DNA of 64,000 nt from Prostheceraeus crozeri (lineage: Eukaryota; Platyhelminthes; Polycladida; Euryleptidae): positions 1-64,000 of the forward strand of contig CAJQUW010005734.1 of assembly GCA_907163375.1 (NCBI GenBank), given 5' to 3'. Within the stretch, counting starts at the first letter, position 1. Each line of letters begins with the position of its first letter. Of the stretch, positions 22,165 to 33,555 are shown piece by piece. A program made the position numbers and the translations under genes. Under the pieces are notes generated by a model. It had not been told where the DNA came from. It did no database searches and was given only the letters and a program-made list of their open reading frames with translations.

Positions 22165-22617
22165 ATGGCACCTGAAGTCAATACATTGAAACATGATGAT
22201 TGCTCGATTCGTTTTCATCAAGAAGGCTTCGGAGGCTTAATACAAGATTACATCCTTGAGTTTCAAAGGGAGGAGACAGAATTGGAAGCATGTTTCGACT
22301 ACACACGAAAAATATTTACGGAGTTGATAGCTTATTTCAAAGACAGTCTCATCAAGGCTCACTTAATTGCACATGTCAATTACATTCATTTTCCACAAGG
22401 TGAAGTAGCGGAAAGTGTTGATTTTCAATTTCGTTCCTATGGACAAGAATATGTTACTGATGCTTCTGAGTTTTATACACGACATCTGCGGAAGATTATT
22501 TCTCAGATAGACAACTTTCATGGTTACGGCGATCATTTGCTTCTGAATAAAATAAAGCATATTGTCATTGCTATTAGTAAAGTGGGTTTCATTGATGTTA
22601 AATCAAAGACCAAATAA
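22165..22617 (+). CDS. pPolB N-terminal-like module, free-standing copy 2
   Basis: A 150-residue protein, divergent from the polymerase gene and sharing its upstream region. It opens with short acidic and polar segments, then a FHQEGFGGLI motif, a helical region, a beta strand pair (about residues 70-95), a helix with FYTRHLRKIISQ, and a closing LLLNKIKHIVIAISK strand. The same arrangement occurs ahead of the polymerase domains in this element and in the Polinton, where a GW-type motif precedes the last strands. It looks like a duplicated and detached copy of that module. The start has an ACCATGG context. The frame looks whole; the function is unknown. Confidence 0.5.
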   Translation: MAPEVNTLKHDDCSIRFHQEGFGGLIQDYILEFQREETELEACFDYTRKIFTELIAYFKDSLIKAHLIAHVNYIHFPQGEVAESVDFQFRSYGQEYVTDASEFYTRHLRKIISQIDNFHGYGDHLLLNKIKHIVIAISKVGFIDVKSKTK

Positions 22618-22619
22618 AG

Positions 22620-23440
22620 TATTTTTTCATGACACTTGTGTTGTGCTAAACTTTCTAGTGCTGTGGTGAACACTGTTTTCATATAACATTCTAAACTCTC
22701 ATTGCAGTAGAAAACTGCTTTTAGTAAACCTGATGAAGCGAATCTAGCAGTCATGAAGTTTGAATTTTCTAATAAGGGAACATATGCCAACTGTCTCCAA
22801 TAAAACTTTCTAACACTGTGAAAGTAAGTTACAAGACAATCTACATTGTGCAGTAAAACCTTCTAAAACTTCCTAGTGCTGTGGTGAGTTCGGTCAGTCA
22901 TACGTCAATGATCAAACTTTATTTTCACAAACGTGCGTCGCGGTAATATTATTTGACTACACTAACGCTTGCATTTCATGACATGTGTGTTTCATAAAAC
23001 ATCATGATCAAATTTTCTAACTATACATCAACCTGTGTCGCAGTAAAACCTTTGTACAACATGATGAAGTTTCTGACTAGACTTACGAATACAACGTCAA
23101 TGATCAAACTTTACTTTTACAAACGTGTGTCGCAGTAAAACTACTTGACTACACTAACTTTACAAACCATGATACACTTTCTGATTAGACTTACGAATAC
23201 AACTTCAATGATCAAATTTTCTAACTATACATCAACCTGTGCTGCAGTAAAAATATTTGACTATACTAAACTTTGCTTTTACAAACCATGATACACTTTC
23301 CGACTAGACTTACGAATACAACTTCATGATCAAACTTTACTTTTACAAACCATTATACAGTTTCTAACGACACTCACGAATAAAACATCATGAATAAACT
23401 TTCTAACTATACATCAACCTGTGCTGCAGTAAAACTTTTG
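22620..23440. repeat. Degenerate repeats of TTTCTAAC / AACCTGTGTCGCAGTAAAAC type
   Basis: Units containing ATCAAACTTTACTTTTACAAAC, GTGTCGCAGTAAAAC and GACTAGACTTACGAATACAAC recur at irregular spacing. The stretch holds no gene. It resembles in style the repeat block at 15.56-16.3 kb in the same element. Confidence 0.7.
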
Positions 23441-23709
23441 TACGATACTGACAAGAGCTTGTTCACTAGCGAAGAGAGAAGTCTGTGATGTGTTGCGTGT
23501 GGCGCATGAATGTCCTCCCTTCATTCCATTCATCATTTTTCTTCCCCTCTGCATTCTATATCCGAAGATATGTGGCGGGCTTGGGACCGCTTTAGCTGCA
23601 TTAGAATGTAGGCCCTTAAAAGAGCCCATGGGTCGTTCCCGACGAAGGGTGATGAAATAATGTGTTGCATGTATGAAAGTTGATCTTATGTTTTAAAAAA
23701 GACTATCGT

Positions 23710-23985
23710 CTAACTTGAGTGGGACTGGCCGATTCTGCTGAGAAAGACTCTTAGTCTCTCTATGTCAGCGGCATCAACCTCCTCTACTACCACCCGACAG
23801 TCAGAGGGTGGTATATAGCCCCACTCTGTTGAATCGGTATCATCATCAACAGCCGATGAACCAATTCGAGCAAGATTGTTATAAATCCTTTCTCGCTCTT
23901 CAGCCCACTGAAACTCTTCAAATAGATTTCTCGGCTTCAACCGAGACATGTCAGGAGAGCTGACCAGAGTGTTCGGCGTCTGCAT
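23710..23985 (-). CDS. Small acidic protein gene with its own TATA box
   Basis: A 91-residue frame, Glu/Asp-rich in its second half, with an FEEFQWAEERERIYNN helix-like segment and a VVVEEVDAADIERLRVFL segment that could form a helix. The start is preferred because a minus-strand TATATAAA lies just upstream at 24017-24024 and CTCA stands about 25 bp after it. I recognise no family. It is likely a small gene of the virus-like element, and this frame looks whole. Confidence 0.45.
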   Translation of the reverse strand: MQTPNTLVSSPDMSRLKPRNLFEEFQWAEERERIYNNLARIGSSAVDDDTDSTEWGYIPPSDCRVVVEEVDAADIERLRVFLSRIGQSHSS

Positions 23986-24016
23986 GACTGAAATGAAATT
24001 AAATGAGAGTCAGCGG

Positions 24017-24024
24017 TTTATATA
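24017..24024 (-). promoter_or_regulatory. TATA box of the small acidic protein gene
   Basis: Minus-strand GGGTATATAAACC is followed 20-25 bp later by GACTCTCA and then the start codon at 23985. Confidence 0.6.
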
Positions 24025-24499
24025 CCCAGGGATCACAAAGCCATGATTCAGACCTTCCTTATTTGGTCATGCTTTTAACTTGACAACAGCAGTTTTACCA
24101 TGTATGGACATCGGCAGTCACCGTGCTTTCTGTTTCCAACTCCCAACACAAAGACGGATTCCCCTATGACGCGAAAAGGTTTGACGTCAATGCTTGCAGT
24201 AACCACCCCATTTTTACCAAGTTACAATGACAAACGATAGACGTTGCCAAGCCTGAGTTACTGAGGCTAGACGAAGAAGGCCTGATAGCAAGCCAGCAAC
24301 CGTTTTGGGTGTTAAGCTCTTGAATCCGTTGCAGGCATTACTCAGAGGGGATCTTATTCCAGCTCCAAGGCCTCGACCCACAAATCCAACCTCGAGCGGA
24401 CAGAGCGCGCGTCATGTCACTGTGTTGGTATCCGGGCCCCAGTTTTGACATGAAAACCGGTGGAGTTATTTACAAGAGGAAACGACCCGTCACAGAGGC

Positions 24500-24875
24500 T
24501 CATAAATGACTGCTTTTTATTCAAAAACTTTAATTATTATCATTAAATATGAATTTAAATTTTTCAGTATTTTATTACTACTCATAAAACGCTTATAAGT
24601 AGTCTGTCACCTACAGCACAGCAAGAGCTGTCGAATGTTTTTTGAATCAAGTCTAAAGGACTTGTAGAAGCGAAGTCATAGCCGTTTGAAGATTTCGGCC
24701 TACTATCATCAAATGGTCAGTCATGCTATACTGACTAACCTATAAGTCTGACACCTTAGCTGTTATCAGCAATGGAAAGTCAGAAATTCGATATCGGAAC
24801 TCAAGAGAAACGACTTACCTGTAGTCAGTTTCTCAACTTAGTGAAATTCCTCTCCCGATCCCATTCTTATATACC
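24500..24875 (-). other. Possible spliced or non-coding transcription unit
   Basis: On the minus strand GGTATATAAG (24866-24875) is followed by a purine-rich leader and a strong donor CTACAG|GTAAGT at 24818. An AATAAA lies near 24518. I found no convincing coding frame between them. It may be a promoter plus first exon of the small minus-strand gene downstream, or an untranslated RNA. Confidence 0.3.
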
Positions 24876-24997
24876 CTGTGAATATGCAATCGATAAGTGT
24901 GGGGGGTCAAAACATTATTTGTCACAAATTTGACGCTGATTCCAAATCTGGTCTCTGTTTTCCCGTCCGAGGCTTGCTTCACCCGCTAGAGCGATTT

Positions 24998-25249
24998 TCA
25001 TAAACATTCTAACTCTGTCGTTTTTTCGCCAAGGTCCCAAATTTTCAATAACATCTCACCTCTAAACGAAGGCAGATACGAACAAGCCATGTTTTCCACT
25101 GAATTTGTCTCACTCCCAGCTTTCAAACGAGCTATTGCACGACTTTCTACGATGTCTACAACCAAAGTTGGAAGATCGCTGCCGAGGGGGGGACGGTTTC
25201 CTCCTCTCGGACCCATTCCTCCCAACACATCCATGGCTATGTCCCTCAT
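24998..25249 (-). CDS. Unassigned 83-residue frame, possibly coding
   Basis: The frame has a Gly/Pro/Arg-rich start (MGPRGG), then LVVDIVESRAIARL and EMLLKIWDLG stretches. Composition is protein-like, with runs of C on the plus strand caused by Pro/Gly codons. Two TGAGTCA-type sites lie just beyond its start (25271-25290). No family is recognised. It may mark the right edge of the virus-like element or flanking DNA. Confidence 0.25.
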   Translation of the reverse strand: MRDIAMDVLGGMGPRGGNRPPLGSDLPTLVVDIVESRAIARLKAGSETNSVENMACSYLPSFRGEMLLKIWDLGEKTTELECL

Positions 25250-25646
25250 CTTCCTTCCAGAGGGGGGGTGGCTGAGTCAGCCTGATGACTCATCATTTCA
25301 CATTTTGCGCTTGCGTCTGCCAGGGGGGTACTACTTACACATGTTCTTCCAATTCCATTGAAAGTCATAATTGGTGCTTCTGAGTTTGGCAGCTCATTCT
25401 CTACTTGTATATTAAAGTATGTATTTTAAAACAGGAATCATTTTCAAGATTTGTGGCTGTTTGAAAATGGGATTAGGTCATTCTCTTTTCTCTGCAGCTC
25501 AGAAATTCTAAGTCGTTACATGACTTTCATCATTTAGTGTACGATGTAGATGATATAAAAGGAGTTTATCGAATATTGATAGATATAAAGCACGTGATTA
25601 CATAATGAACTAGAAAAAAGAATGGAAATAAATGATCACTTTAAGT

Positions 25647-25772
25647 AATCGAAAATTGCCGATGCTAGTGAAAATATATTCCCAAACTTTCATCTGTCTC
25701 AGACCGCGTCAGGGGACGACGAAAATTTGAGAATATATTTTCAACTCAAACAGCATCGGCTATTTTCGATTT
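25647..25772. repeat. Fold-back inverted repeat, arms about 55-60 bp
   Basis: AATCGAAAATTGCCGATGCT at the left end pairs with AGCATCGGCTATTTTCGATT at the right end. Inner parts such as GAAAATATATTCCCAAACTTTC pair with GAAAATTTGAGAATATATTTTC. The loop is only a few bases to a few tens of bases. It may be a fold-back element or a MITE remnant; no target duplication is evident. Confidence 0.75.
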
Positions 25773-27502
25773 TTTAAAACAGTAGGCTGTTTATGCGGAA
25801 CAATTAAATGATTATTTGAAAATGAGATTCTATTCAGCTACAATTTGGTCATCTTAAATCAATAAAGAATCTGTCTAATGATCCGCGCGTGTCCCGAAAT
25901 TTGAAAGAGACAAGTGTGAATTTTTGGAAAACCTGGTATACAGTTGCTATCATGTATTCATAAAAGGTGACTTAATCAGTAAAAGTCAACCATCAAATGT
26001 TAATTTTGAGTAAGCCCCTCCCCCTCCTATTTGACGTCAATTGCAAACAGCCCCTACAATGGTTTTAAAATAACATGTAATTTTTGTTTCTTTGCAGGTG
26101 GTTAATGCTCGAGGTGATCTCCACATTTGATGCTTTACTTCCTTTGTCCTCTATAACTTTCGGTACTCGCTGCTGATCACTGCGTCAATGTGTGCAATTG
26201 GATTGATTATCTGTGGTTGATCTTTCAATATTTCGTGCGAATTATATGGGATGAATACTGCGAAATAATCTTTTTGTTTTTGGAATTCATTGAGTTTATG
26301 CATGTCATACTTGTGTGCCAGAATCTTCGACATCAAACGTGGTTATCGTTTTATTACTATACATATATGGCCCCTTGAAGTGTCAGTGGCTGTCTATGAT
26401 GCCAAATTATACCGATGACTTACTGATAATCATTACATCAATCGTGTATATGCATTTTTCAAGTCTTGCAATGTCCTAATGTTATGTCACCATGATTATC
26501 GTGAATGCTTCGTGAATTTGTCGTCTATGAATGTATTGCATTTCATATATATTAGACCCAGTATAGCATGGATTATACAGTGAGATTATATCAACTTCAT
26601 AATACACGCATGTCTCTTAGCGTATCTATCATTTCTGTGTGTAACTCCAGTTCATAGAATCCTAGAGGCCAGCTAACAGGTCTCTTAAAGGCGAATTAGA
26701 TGTAATTTTTCTGTTGGATACTGAATTTAATTCTGTTTTTAATTAAGTTATAAATTTTGTTAGAGTAAACCCCAGAACTTTGAATTGGCTGCTGCAGCTG
26801 TGCCTGCGATAAAAGTATGTAAAACAATTCAATTTTAATTTTTTGAATTGACTCTTTTGAAGGTTTGTTCTGTTTTTCTTTTATGCAACTTAATTTAGCT
26901 TTTAGTATCCAATTTCAGAAGAATCTCAATGTTTGCAAAGAGAAAGACTAGCGAACAAGTTTGTTATATGAAGTGAACTTTTTTCGTTATGTTTTCTAGC
27001 CTCCATGTTTACACTGATTAATTGTTTTTTTGTTATAGATAAAATCTGTTCATACCATAATGAGCTATGTATTATTTCCTTAATATGTGAATTTCAGGTA
27101 GTTCTAGCATGCAAATCAGATATGATTTACCATGCAATTGATGAAAACGTAATGGCGCGTCAGGTTGGTGAAATTCATTTTTTGAACCGCATGATCGATC
27201 CAGAAATGAATTGAATAGAAATATATGTGAAGACCCCATTTGTGATTACGAGCACCCCAGTCGGCAAGTGCAATGAATCATTGCATATTTCTAACACGAA
27301 CTGGTCTATTCCACACTCAGTTGGAGAATTCAATTCTGTATCGATCGTGCTGTTTAAAAGTGCACTCCACCTTCCTGGGGACCATGGTCAACTTCATCAA
27401 GTGCATCGTAAAATCATGCATGATTTTTTGAGCAACATCAAATGTCACATTGATAAATCATTGATACTTAATGGATCATGGATAATATTCATGCATGGGA
27501 AT

Positions 27503-27595
27503 GCATGAATCATGCATTCTCATGCATGATTGATTTCTAATACATGCATGAATCATGCATTCCCATGCATGATTGATTTCTAATACATGCATGAA
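27503..27595. repeat. Two tandem 43-bp palindromic units
   Basis: Units at 27503-27545 and 27546-27588 differ by one base and are followed by a partial third. Each contains GCATGAATCATGC and CATGCATGAT, so each can fold on itself. Confidence 0.85.
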
Positions 27596-27596
27596 A

Positions 27597-28793
27597 TCAT
27601 CCATAAATATCCATGGACGGGCGACTAGGGCATTTCCCAACAGGAGAGTAATTCCCCGAGCTGGTGTGTGATCTGTCACTCCGACAACTACGGGAAACGA
27701 GCTCGCAGTTAATATTGATTTTGGGTAACTTCACTGTTCCGGTTCCCCAAAATCCTTCTGTGTCAGTAATGTCTCCGGTAGCGGAATTGTCTGACAATGG
27801 CAACATATTTGATGAGATGAAAGATCGAGTAGCTCCGGTATCACGCAAAATGGTGACAGGGACCTCATTTTCATTGTCCAGCAAGACTGTGCCCTCAAAT
27901 GTGAACGATAGAAAATCTCCTTTCGGTGAGGCTAGGACTTCGTGTGGGAGTCGACTGTATTTACAGAATTCCTCTCTTCCTCTTTCTTTCTTTTGAGTTT
28001 GAAACACTCAGAAATTGTGTGACAGGTTTTCTTGCAGTAATGACAAGTCAATGACAAGTAATGAAGAGCCGTTAAAAGGGTTTCGAATTGGTCTGTTATC
28101 AGACTGTTTCATTTGGAGGCGCCTTCATCTGCGTGATTAAATGTGCTTTTCCTCTCTTTATTAGAGCGCTTACGAGAAACTGCATGTTCCTCGGATAACA
28201 TAATCCAAGCTTTGTAATCGTCAGGATCTTTGTCCTCGATGAATGTCTTCATGTATTCAAGGAGACACTGTTTGAATTCCTCGATTAGGATCAATTCTCT
28301 TAATTGCTCAAAATTGTACCATCATAGATCTGCACCAACGATCAAATGCGACTTCTTTAGAATAAGCAAGATTAGAGTAGGTCTTCTTTAGGCTGCGAAA
28401 TCGATAGCGATACGCTTCACGGACCTTTTCAAATGCTCTCAAAATACGACTTTTGACAATTTCATAATCCGAACTCTCTTCTAGCGACAGGGTTACGTAA
28501 GCCTCCTGAGCTTTTCCTACCAAAACGCTCTGGAGCAATTAACATTGGCCACATATTTTTCGACCATTTCATGATTTGAGCAACCCTCTCAAAATGGAGG
28601 AAGTAACTGTCCACATCTGATTCACAACTGGAGGCACAAGCCTCACCACTTTGTTTATGTCAAAACTGTCAATAGGAAGAGACACCGGGTTTGATGCCTG
28701 TAATTGACGTAATTTCTCTCGTTTAGAAATTTCCTGCTCAATTTTCAATTTTAATTTCAAAGCTTTTAATTTCGGAAGTGTCCTCATTCTCAG
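27597..28793 (-). mobile_element. Decayed gypsy gag/protease relic, left part
   Basis: On the minus strand, a gag capsid-like segment (FEKVREAYRYRFR type, about 28.3-28.54 kb) and a charged leader rich in Lys and Leu (28.57-28.79 kb) are followed by a protease-like segment with an RDTGA core (about 27.83 kb). These are parts of a Ty3/gypsy-type element whose other parts are missing. It is broken in several places and is interrupted by the young gypsy element at 28794-33741. Confidence 0.65.
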
Positions 28794-28979
28794 TGTGCCG
28801 TACGAGTGGTTATACACTTATTAAAGTACATGCGGTAAGTAAAAACACATCGTTTCACTATCACACGGTAAGCGATTGTGATACCTTTTATTTCAGATTC
28901 AATGCTGTTATAAACAAGCGTGACCTTGAGATGGTTAATAACATAAATATTCGCAGCCATAGATAGCGCGTACATTACA
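28794..28979 (-). repeat. 3' LTR of the young gypsy element
   Basis: This 186-bp repeat reads TGTGCCGTACG to GCGTACATTACA on the plus strand. The polypurine tract lies directly beside it at 28980-28992. Confidence 0.95.
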
Positions 28980-29321
28980 TCTCTCCCCCTTTAATGAAGA
29001 CGTGAAGAGGTTCCTTATCTAACACAGTTTCTTGAAACTTCAAACACAGTTCTCTGAGATTTCGAATACACAGTTCATTGAGATTTCGAATACACAGTTC
29101 TTTGAGATTTCGAACACATCCGGCGGCGCACAATCTTCGTCTTCGTTCATTCCGAGGTCCTCACGATAGTCCATTGTCCAACGATTAGGTACTTACTCTA
29201 TTTTCATTAGTTACTAACTTGAATTACGATTAGGTTACATAAAGTATAAAAAAAAGTAGACCTTACAGCTCAAGAATAAAACAAGAGAAACCTGGAAAAC
29301 TATACAATTCGTTATATCACA

Positions 29322-32300
29322 TCAGTATAATTCATGGTTGTTGAATCTTGCTGGGCGAGACCTATTAGTTCGCAAAGGATACCTTCTATCCGCCTGAATG
29401 GATGGAGAAACTATCAAAGGTTCTGTAACTTGTTGCGTTGGGAGACTCTGAGGACAATCACTGTCGTACGATGTGATTGGGGTATCAGTAGTTCGTGGAG
29501 AATCAACTAAAGATTGGGAATAATCTGAAGGCTCAGGAATCGGTTTCATTACAGATGAATTTCTACTCTTTACCTTTCCCGTCTCGGAAACAACTGTCTT
29601 CTTCGATCCCTCGTCCTTAACAATAGTGTACTCCATATTTTCAAAACGTGCCTCAAGTTTACCTTTGACTTCGTTCCTTAGTAGAACTTTCGATCCTACT
29701 GGCATTTCAACGTGTTTCGCATTTCGGGCTGAATCTGCGTACATCCTACCCATTTCCTTTGACAACGAGTCTCGATCTCTAACCTCTCCTTCAGCGCAAC
29801 TGCCTAAAGTCTTATCAACACATGGATCGTGTTGCTGAACAGCCTGTAATTCAGGTAGTTTCGTCTTCAGAGATCTCTTAAAAAGCATGGCAGATGGTGG
29901 TACTCCGGTCACGGAGTGAGGAGTGGTACGATAGACCAGGAGAAACTTATTCAATTCTTGCTTCAAATCAAGGTTCTGTGCAGCGGCAATTCTTAAGAAC
30001 TTCATAAGAGTACGATTCTGGCGTTCTACCTCGCCGTTGGCCTGTGGCCACAAAGGTGTAGTATGGTGATGATAGACATTTATGGTACTGAAATAGCCTT
30101 GCAGCTTCTCTGAGAGAAAAGGTGGACCGTTATCAGAAGTGATAGTGTCTGGGTAGCCATGCATCGCCCCTATCTCATCAAGGGTACTTATCACATCATC
30201 ACTGGTCGTCTTAAGCATCCACTTGACCTCGAACCACCGGCTAAAATAGTCAACGACAACAAGGAGTCGGTTTCCATCTGGAAAGGGTCCTAAGAAATCC
30301 ATGGAGACGGCTTTCCAATGTCCTACTGGCAACTTGCTACGGCACAAAGGTTCAACGTTAGCCCTTTCAACAGAGACAAGAACGCATGCCTTGCATGACT
30401 TGCAAATCTTCTCAGCTTCCCTATCAATACCAGGCCACCATACCTTAGTGCGTAGGCGCTGCTTCGTTTTGACGATGCCCTGATGACCTTCGTGACCGAT
30501 CTCTAAGATCCTTTGCAGGTACCTAGCTGGAATTATCAAGCGGGTACCTCTGAGTAAAAGATGACCTAAGACGGTCAATTCATTCCGAATTGCCTTATAA
30601 GAAGGAGGGACAAGAGAGGAATCCCAATCATCTGCCAACACTGCTTCTCTGACTAGCTTCAACTCTTCGTCGACAGCAGAGGCTTCCCAATCTCTGGGAG
30701 TTAGGGTTCTCGGGACGGCAGATTGTGCAACAAAATATATGTAGTCATCTTTATCAGTACTTCTGGACGGCTTGCTCGAAGAACGAGAAAGAAAGTCTGC
30801 AATGTTTGTATGGCCAGGAATGTAGTCAACCGTGAATTGGAAACACTAAAGTCGTAAAACCCATCGCTCAATACGTGCAGAAGGCTTGGAGTTTGGAGAA
30901 TACAAGTATATTAGTGGTCTGTGGTCGGTCTTCAAATGAAAGGGACCTCCGAGAAGGCATGTCTTGAAGTATTCACAGCCCCAAACTATTCCTAAAGCCT
31001 TTTTCTCAGTAGCTGAATAGCGCCTCTCAACCTCAGTTAATCCGCGACTTGCGTAAGCGATCGGTCTGAGTTCACCTCCTACATCTTGCATGAGGACGGC
31101 CCCTAATCCTACCCCACTAGCGTCAGTTATCAGCGTCTTGGGAGATTTCGGGTCGTAAGCAGTGAGCTTCACGTCACGTCCTATAGCTTCCTTGACAGTC
31201 TTGAAAGCTCGTTCTTGGTCAATACCCCAAGAAAACTGGGTGCCCCTCAGAAGCTTTCTAAGAGGTTCAGAGATGGTGGCTAAATTTGGAACAAATTTCC
31301 CACAGTAATTAACCAAGTCTAAAAATGAGCGTAGTTCAGACACGTCCTTTGGAGCTCTACAGTTGATTATGGCATCCGCCTTGTCCTCAGTAACAGAAAT
31401 ACCTCCAGGAGAAATCTTGTGGCCAAGAAAGTCGAAAGATCTAGATCCGAAAAGACACTTATCTCTATTCAAAGTGAGTCCTGACGACTTAAGCTTGCTT
31501 AAAACCTTCTCCAGACGTTCCGTGTGTTCCTTTTCATCCGAGCCGAACACCACTATGTCATCCATGTAGCTTACAACACCCTCACACTGAGCAAGAATCT
31601 GGCTTATGATATGATGGTATATTTCTGGTGCGGCATTGATGCCAAACATAAGTCGCTTGTACTGGAAAATACCGAATGGGGTAATGAACGTGGTTATATT
31701 ACGTGACTCTGGAGCTAATTCAATCTGATGGAATCCTAGGTTCATATCAAGTCTGGAGAAAACTTTTCCTGTGCAAAGCTTTGTAACTGAGTCATTTACC
31801 AAGGGGAATGGGTACTTGATTCTTTCTATTGCCTTATTAGCCTGTCGCATGTCAACACAGATACGTACACGGCCGTCAGACTTCGGTACCACGACTATTG
31901 GACTTATCCACTTAGACGGTTTGTTCACGGGTTCTATGACGTCGGCCTCGACCAACTCGTTCAGTGCCTGTTTAACCTGTTCTTGCAGCTGAAATGGGAT
32001 TGGACGAACTTTCTGCGCTACAGGACTAACTGTTTTATCGATGGATAAATCTAGCTGATAATCAACCAGTTTTCCTAATCCTGAGAATAATGATTCATGC
32101 TTTAAGAGCATGTTATTTAGATCAGAGCTCCTTCCCACAGAGTTGACATTTAACGAAACAAGTCCTAGTTCGCTGGCTGTCCTTTTCCCTAAAATAGGTA
32201 TGTCTTCTCCGACGAATACAAGAAACTCAGCGTCAACAGATCTGTCACCTACACTGACCTTGGTCGTAAATCTACCTTTAACATTCAATCCCTCTCGATG

Positions 32301-33356
32301 ACCATAGGAGTAAATCTTTTCATTTTCAACCTTCCACGACTCGCAGTGGATCCCGCTAACCTTCAGCCTGTTCCATGTCTCTTTATCGACTATATTCATG
32401 GAAGCTCCTGTGTCAATAAGTAAACCAAGTGATGAACCACCTACAGAACAAGTCACCATCTCTTTGTCATCAGAACTACATACCGACCTGCAACACGCTG
32501 AATCCGCCTCTGATTGGCTGACAACTGTGAAAGCATAAGCTTGTTCCCTACCACTACCTGCACTCTCATCCGTACTAGGCCTATTCTCTTGAATCAAGTT
32601 CACTTTGCTTTTAGTCCTACAGCATGCAGTTGCATGTCCGGTTTTCCTGCACTTGTTGCACTTCATTTTCCACCAGGGACACTTAAAATCCTTAGCCATA
32701 TGTCCAGTCTGACCGCAACGGTAACATAAGGCATTAGGCATACCTTTGGAGCTTGGCCTACCGAAATGTCTTTTCTCTTCCTGCTTGAAACTACCTTTCC
32801 TGCCCGTTCCACCTGCACCCCTGTCAGGTTTGAAACGCCGAACGCTATTCACCGTTTTTGTACTAGTTTCCTGAAAGTTCCTAGCCTGGGCTCTTGTGAC
32901 TTCAAATGCTCGGCACCTTTGGACAACATCATCTAATGACTGTTTATCACCTTTCTCTAAAATTTTCTCACGTAATGTCTGGGCTCTCAACCCCTCTACG
33001 ATTTGGTCAATGATCGCCTCCTCTGGGTTATCAAAGTCGCACAGACCTGCTTGTTGCTTCACTCTTGTGATAAATTGGTCAACACTATCGTTGTCTTGCT
33101 GTAATTTACGAAACAAATGGCGCTCATAAGTCTTGTTGGTTTTAGGTGCAAAGTACGTGTTTAAACTATCACAGCACAACTGGAAACTATCGGTGCCTTT
33201 AGACTCAGCGGCTTCAAAAGTTTCATAGATGTCTTGTACATCACTGCCTGCAAGATGCAACAACAAAGCCTTTTTCTGGTCAGCTGATGTGATATTTCTA
33301 CCTACAGCTAAGTAGTTGAAACTCCGCAAATACTTCAATCCATCTCGAGTTAGCAC
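29322..33356 (-). CDS. gag-pol region of the young gypsy element
   Basis: Gag (from 33356) carries a helical capsid part and two CCHC knuckles, CYRCGQTGH and CNKCRKTGH. The protease core is LLIDTGAS. RT shows RLDMNLGFHQ and the SYMDDIVVF active site, and RNase H shows LITDASGVGLGAV. The integrase has an H2C2 zinc region (HEGHQG...CKSC..C), a core with MDFLGP and TSDNGPPF, and a C-terminal domain near VGSKVLLRNEV. This is the ordinary Ty3/gypsy order. About one break lies in the pol part. It is one element inserted into an older gypsy relic, as the flanking gag parts show. Confidence 0.9.
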
Positions 33357-33555
33357 TTTCCGATTTAACGTCGAACGAGCCTAAAGCCTAGATTTTCAAG
33401 ACTCATTTCTTTTAAATAAAAAAATGAACCCTATCACAAAATAACCAGAAATAACTTTATAGAAAATAATAAAGAAATTATTTCCGCAAAATCAATGAAA
33501 CCCGTGGCAGTATAGAACACTTTTAACCCGTTTTTTTTCCTCAGTCGCCAAATTA

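Larger units (their letters stand above)
11290..24890. mobile_element. Decayed virus-like element with pPolB, TBP-like and exonuclease-like genes
   Basis: The region holds a compact set of viral-type genes on both strands: pPolB with C2H2 fingers (minus), two paralogous ssDNA-binding-like genes, a DnaQ/Maelstrom-like exonuclease, a TBP-like gene, two free-standing copies of the pPolB N-terminal module, and small unknown genes with TATA boxes. No capsid protein, integrase or packaging ATPase was recognised, and no terminal repeats were found, so both ends are approximate. It is not simply a copy of the Polinton at 46.5 kb: base composition, gene set and regulatory style differ. It is broken in many places (at least eight), which suggests considerable age. 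The family is unassigned. Confidence 0.6.
25250..27596. other. No recognisable gene
   Basis: AT-rich DNA. Two structural repeats are listed separately (25647-25772 and 27503-27595). A pyrimidine tract ending in TTTGCAG at 26098 resembles a splice acceptor, but the following frame is short and unrecognised. Confidence 0.5.

Noticed and set aside
26080-26187. Pyrimidine tract plus TTTGCAG followed by a short open stretch, like a host terminal exon
   Set aside because: The frame is about 25 codons, no partner exon was found and no family is recognisable.
30301-33129. Plus-strand frames across the young gypsy element
   Set aside because: They are the reverse strand of its gag-pol coding sequence.
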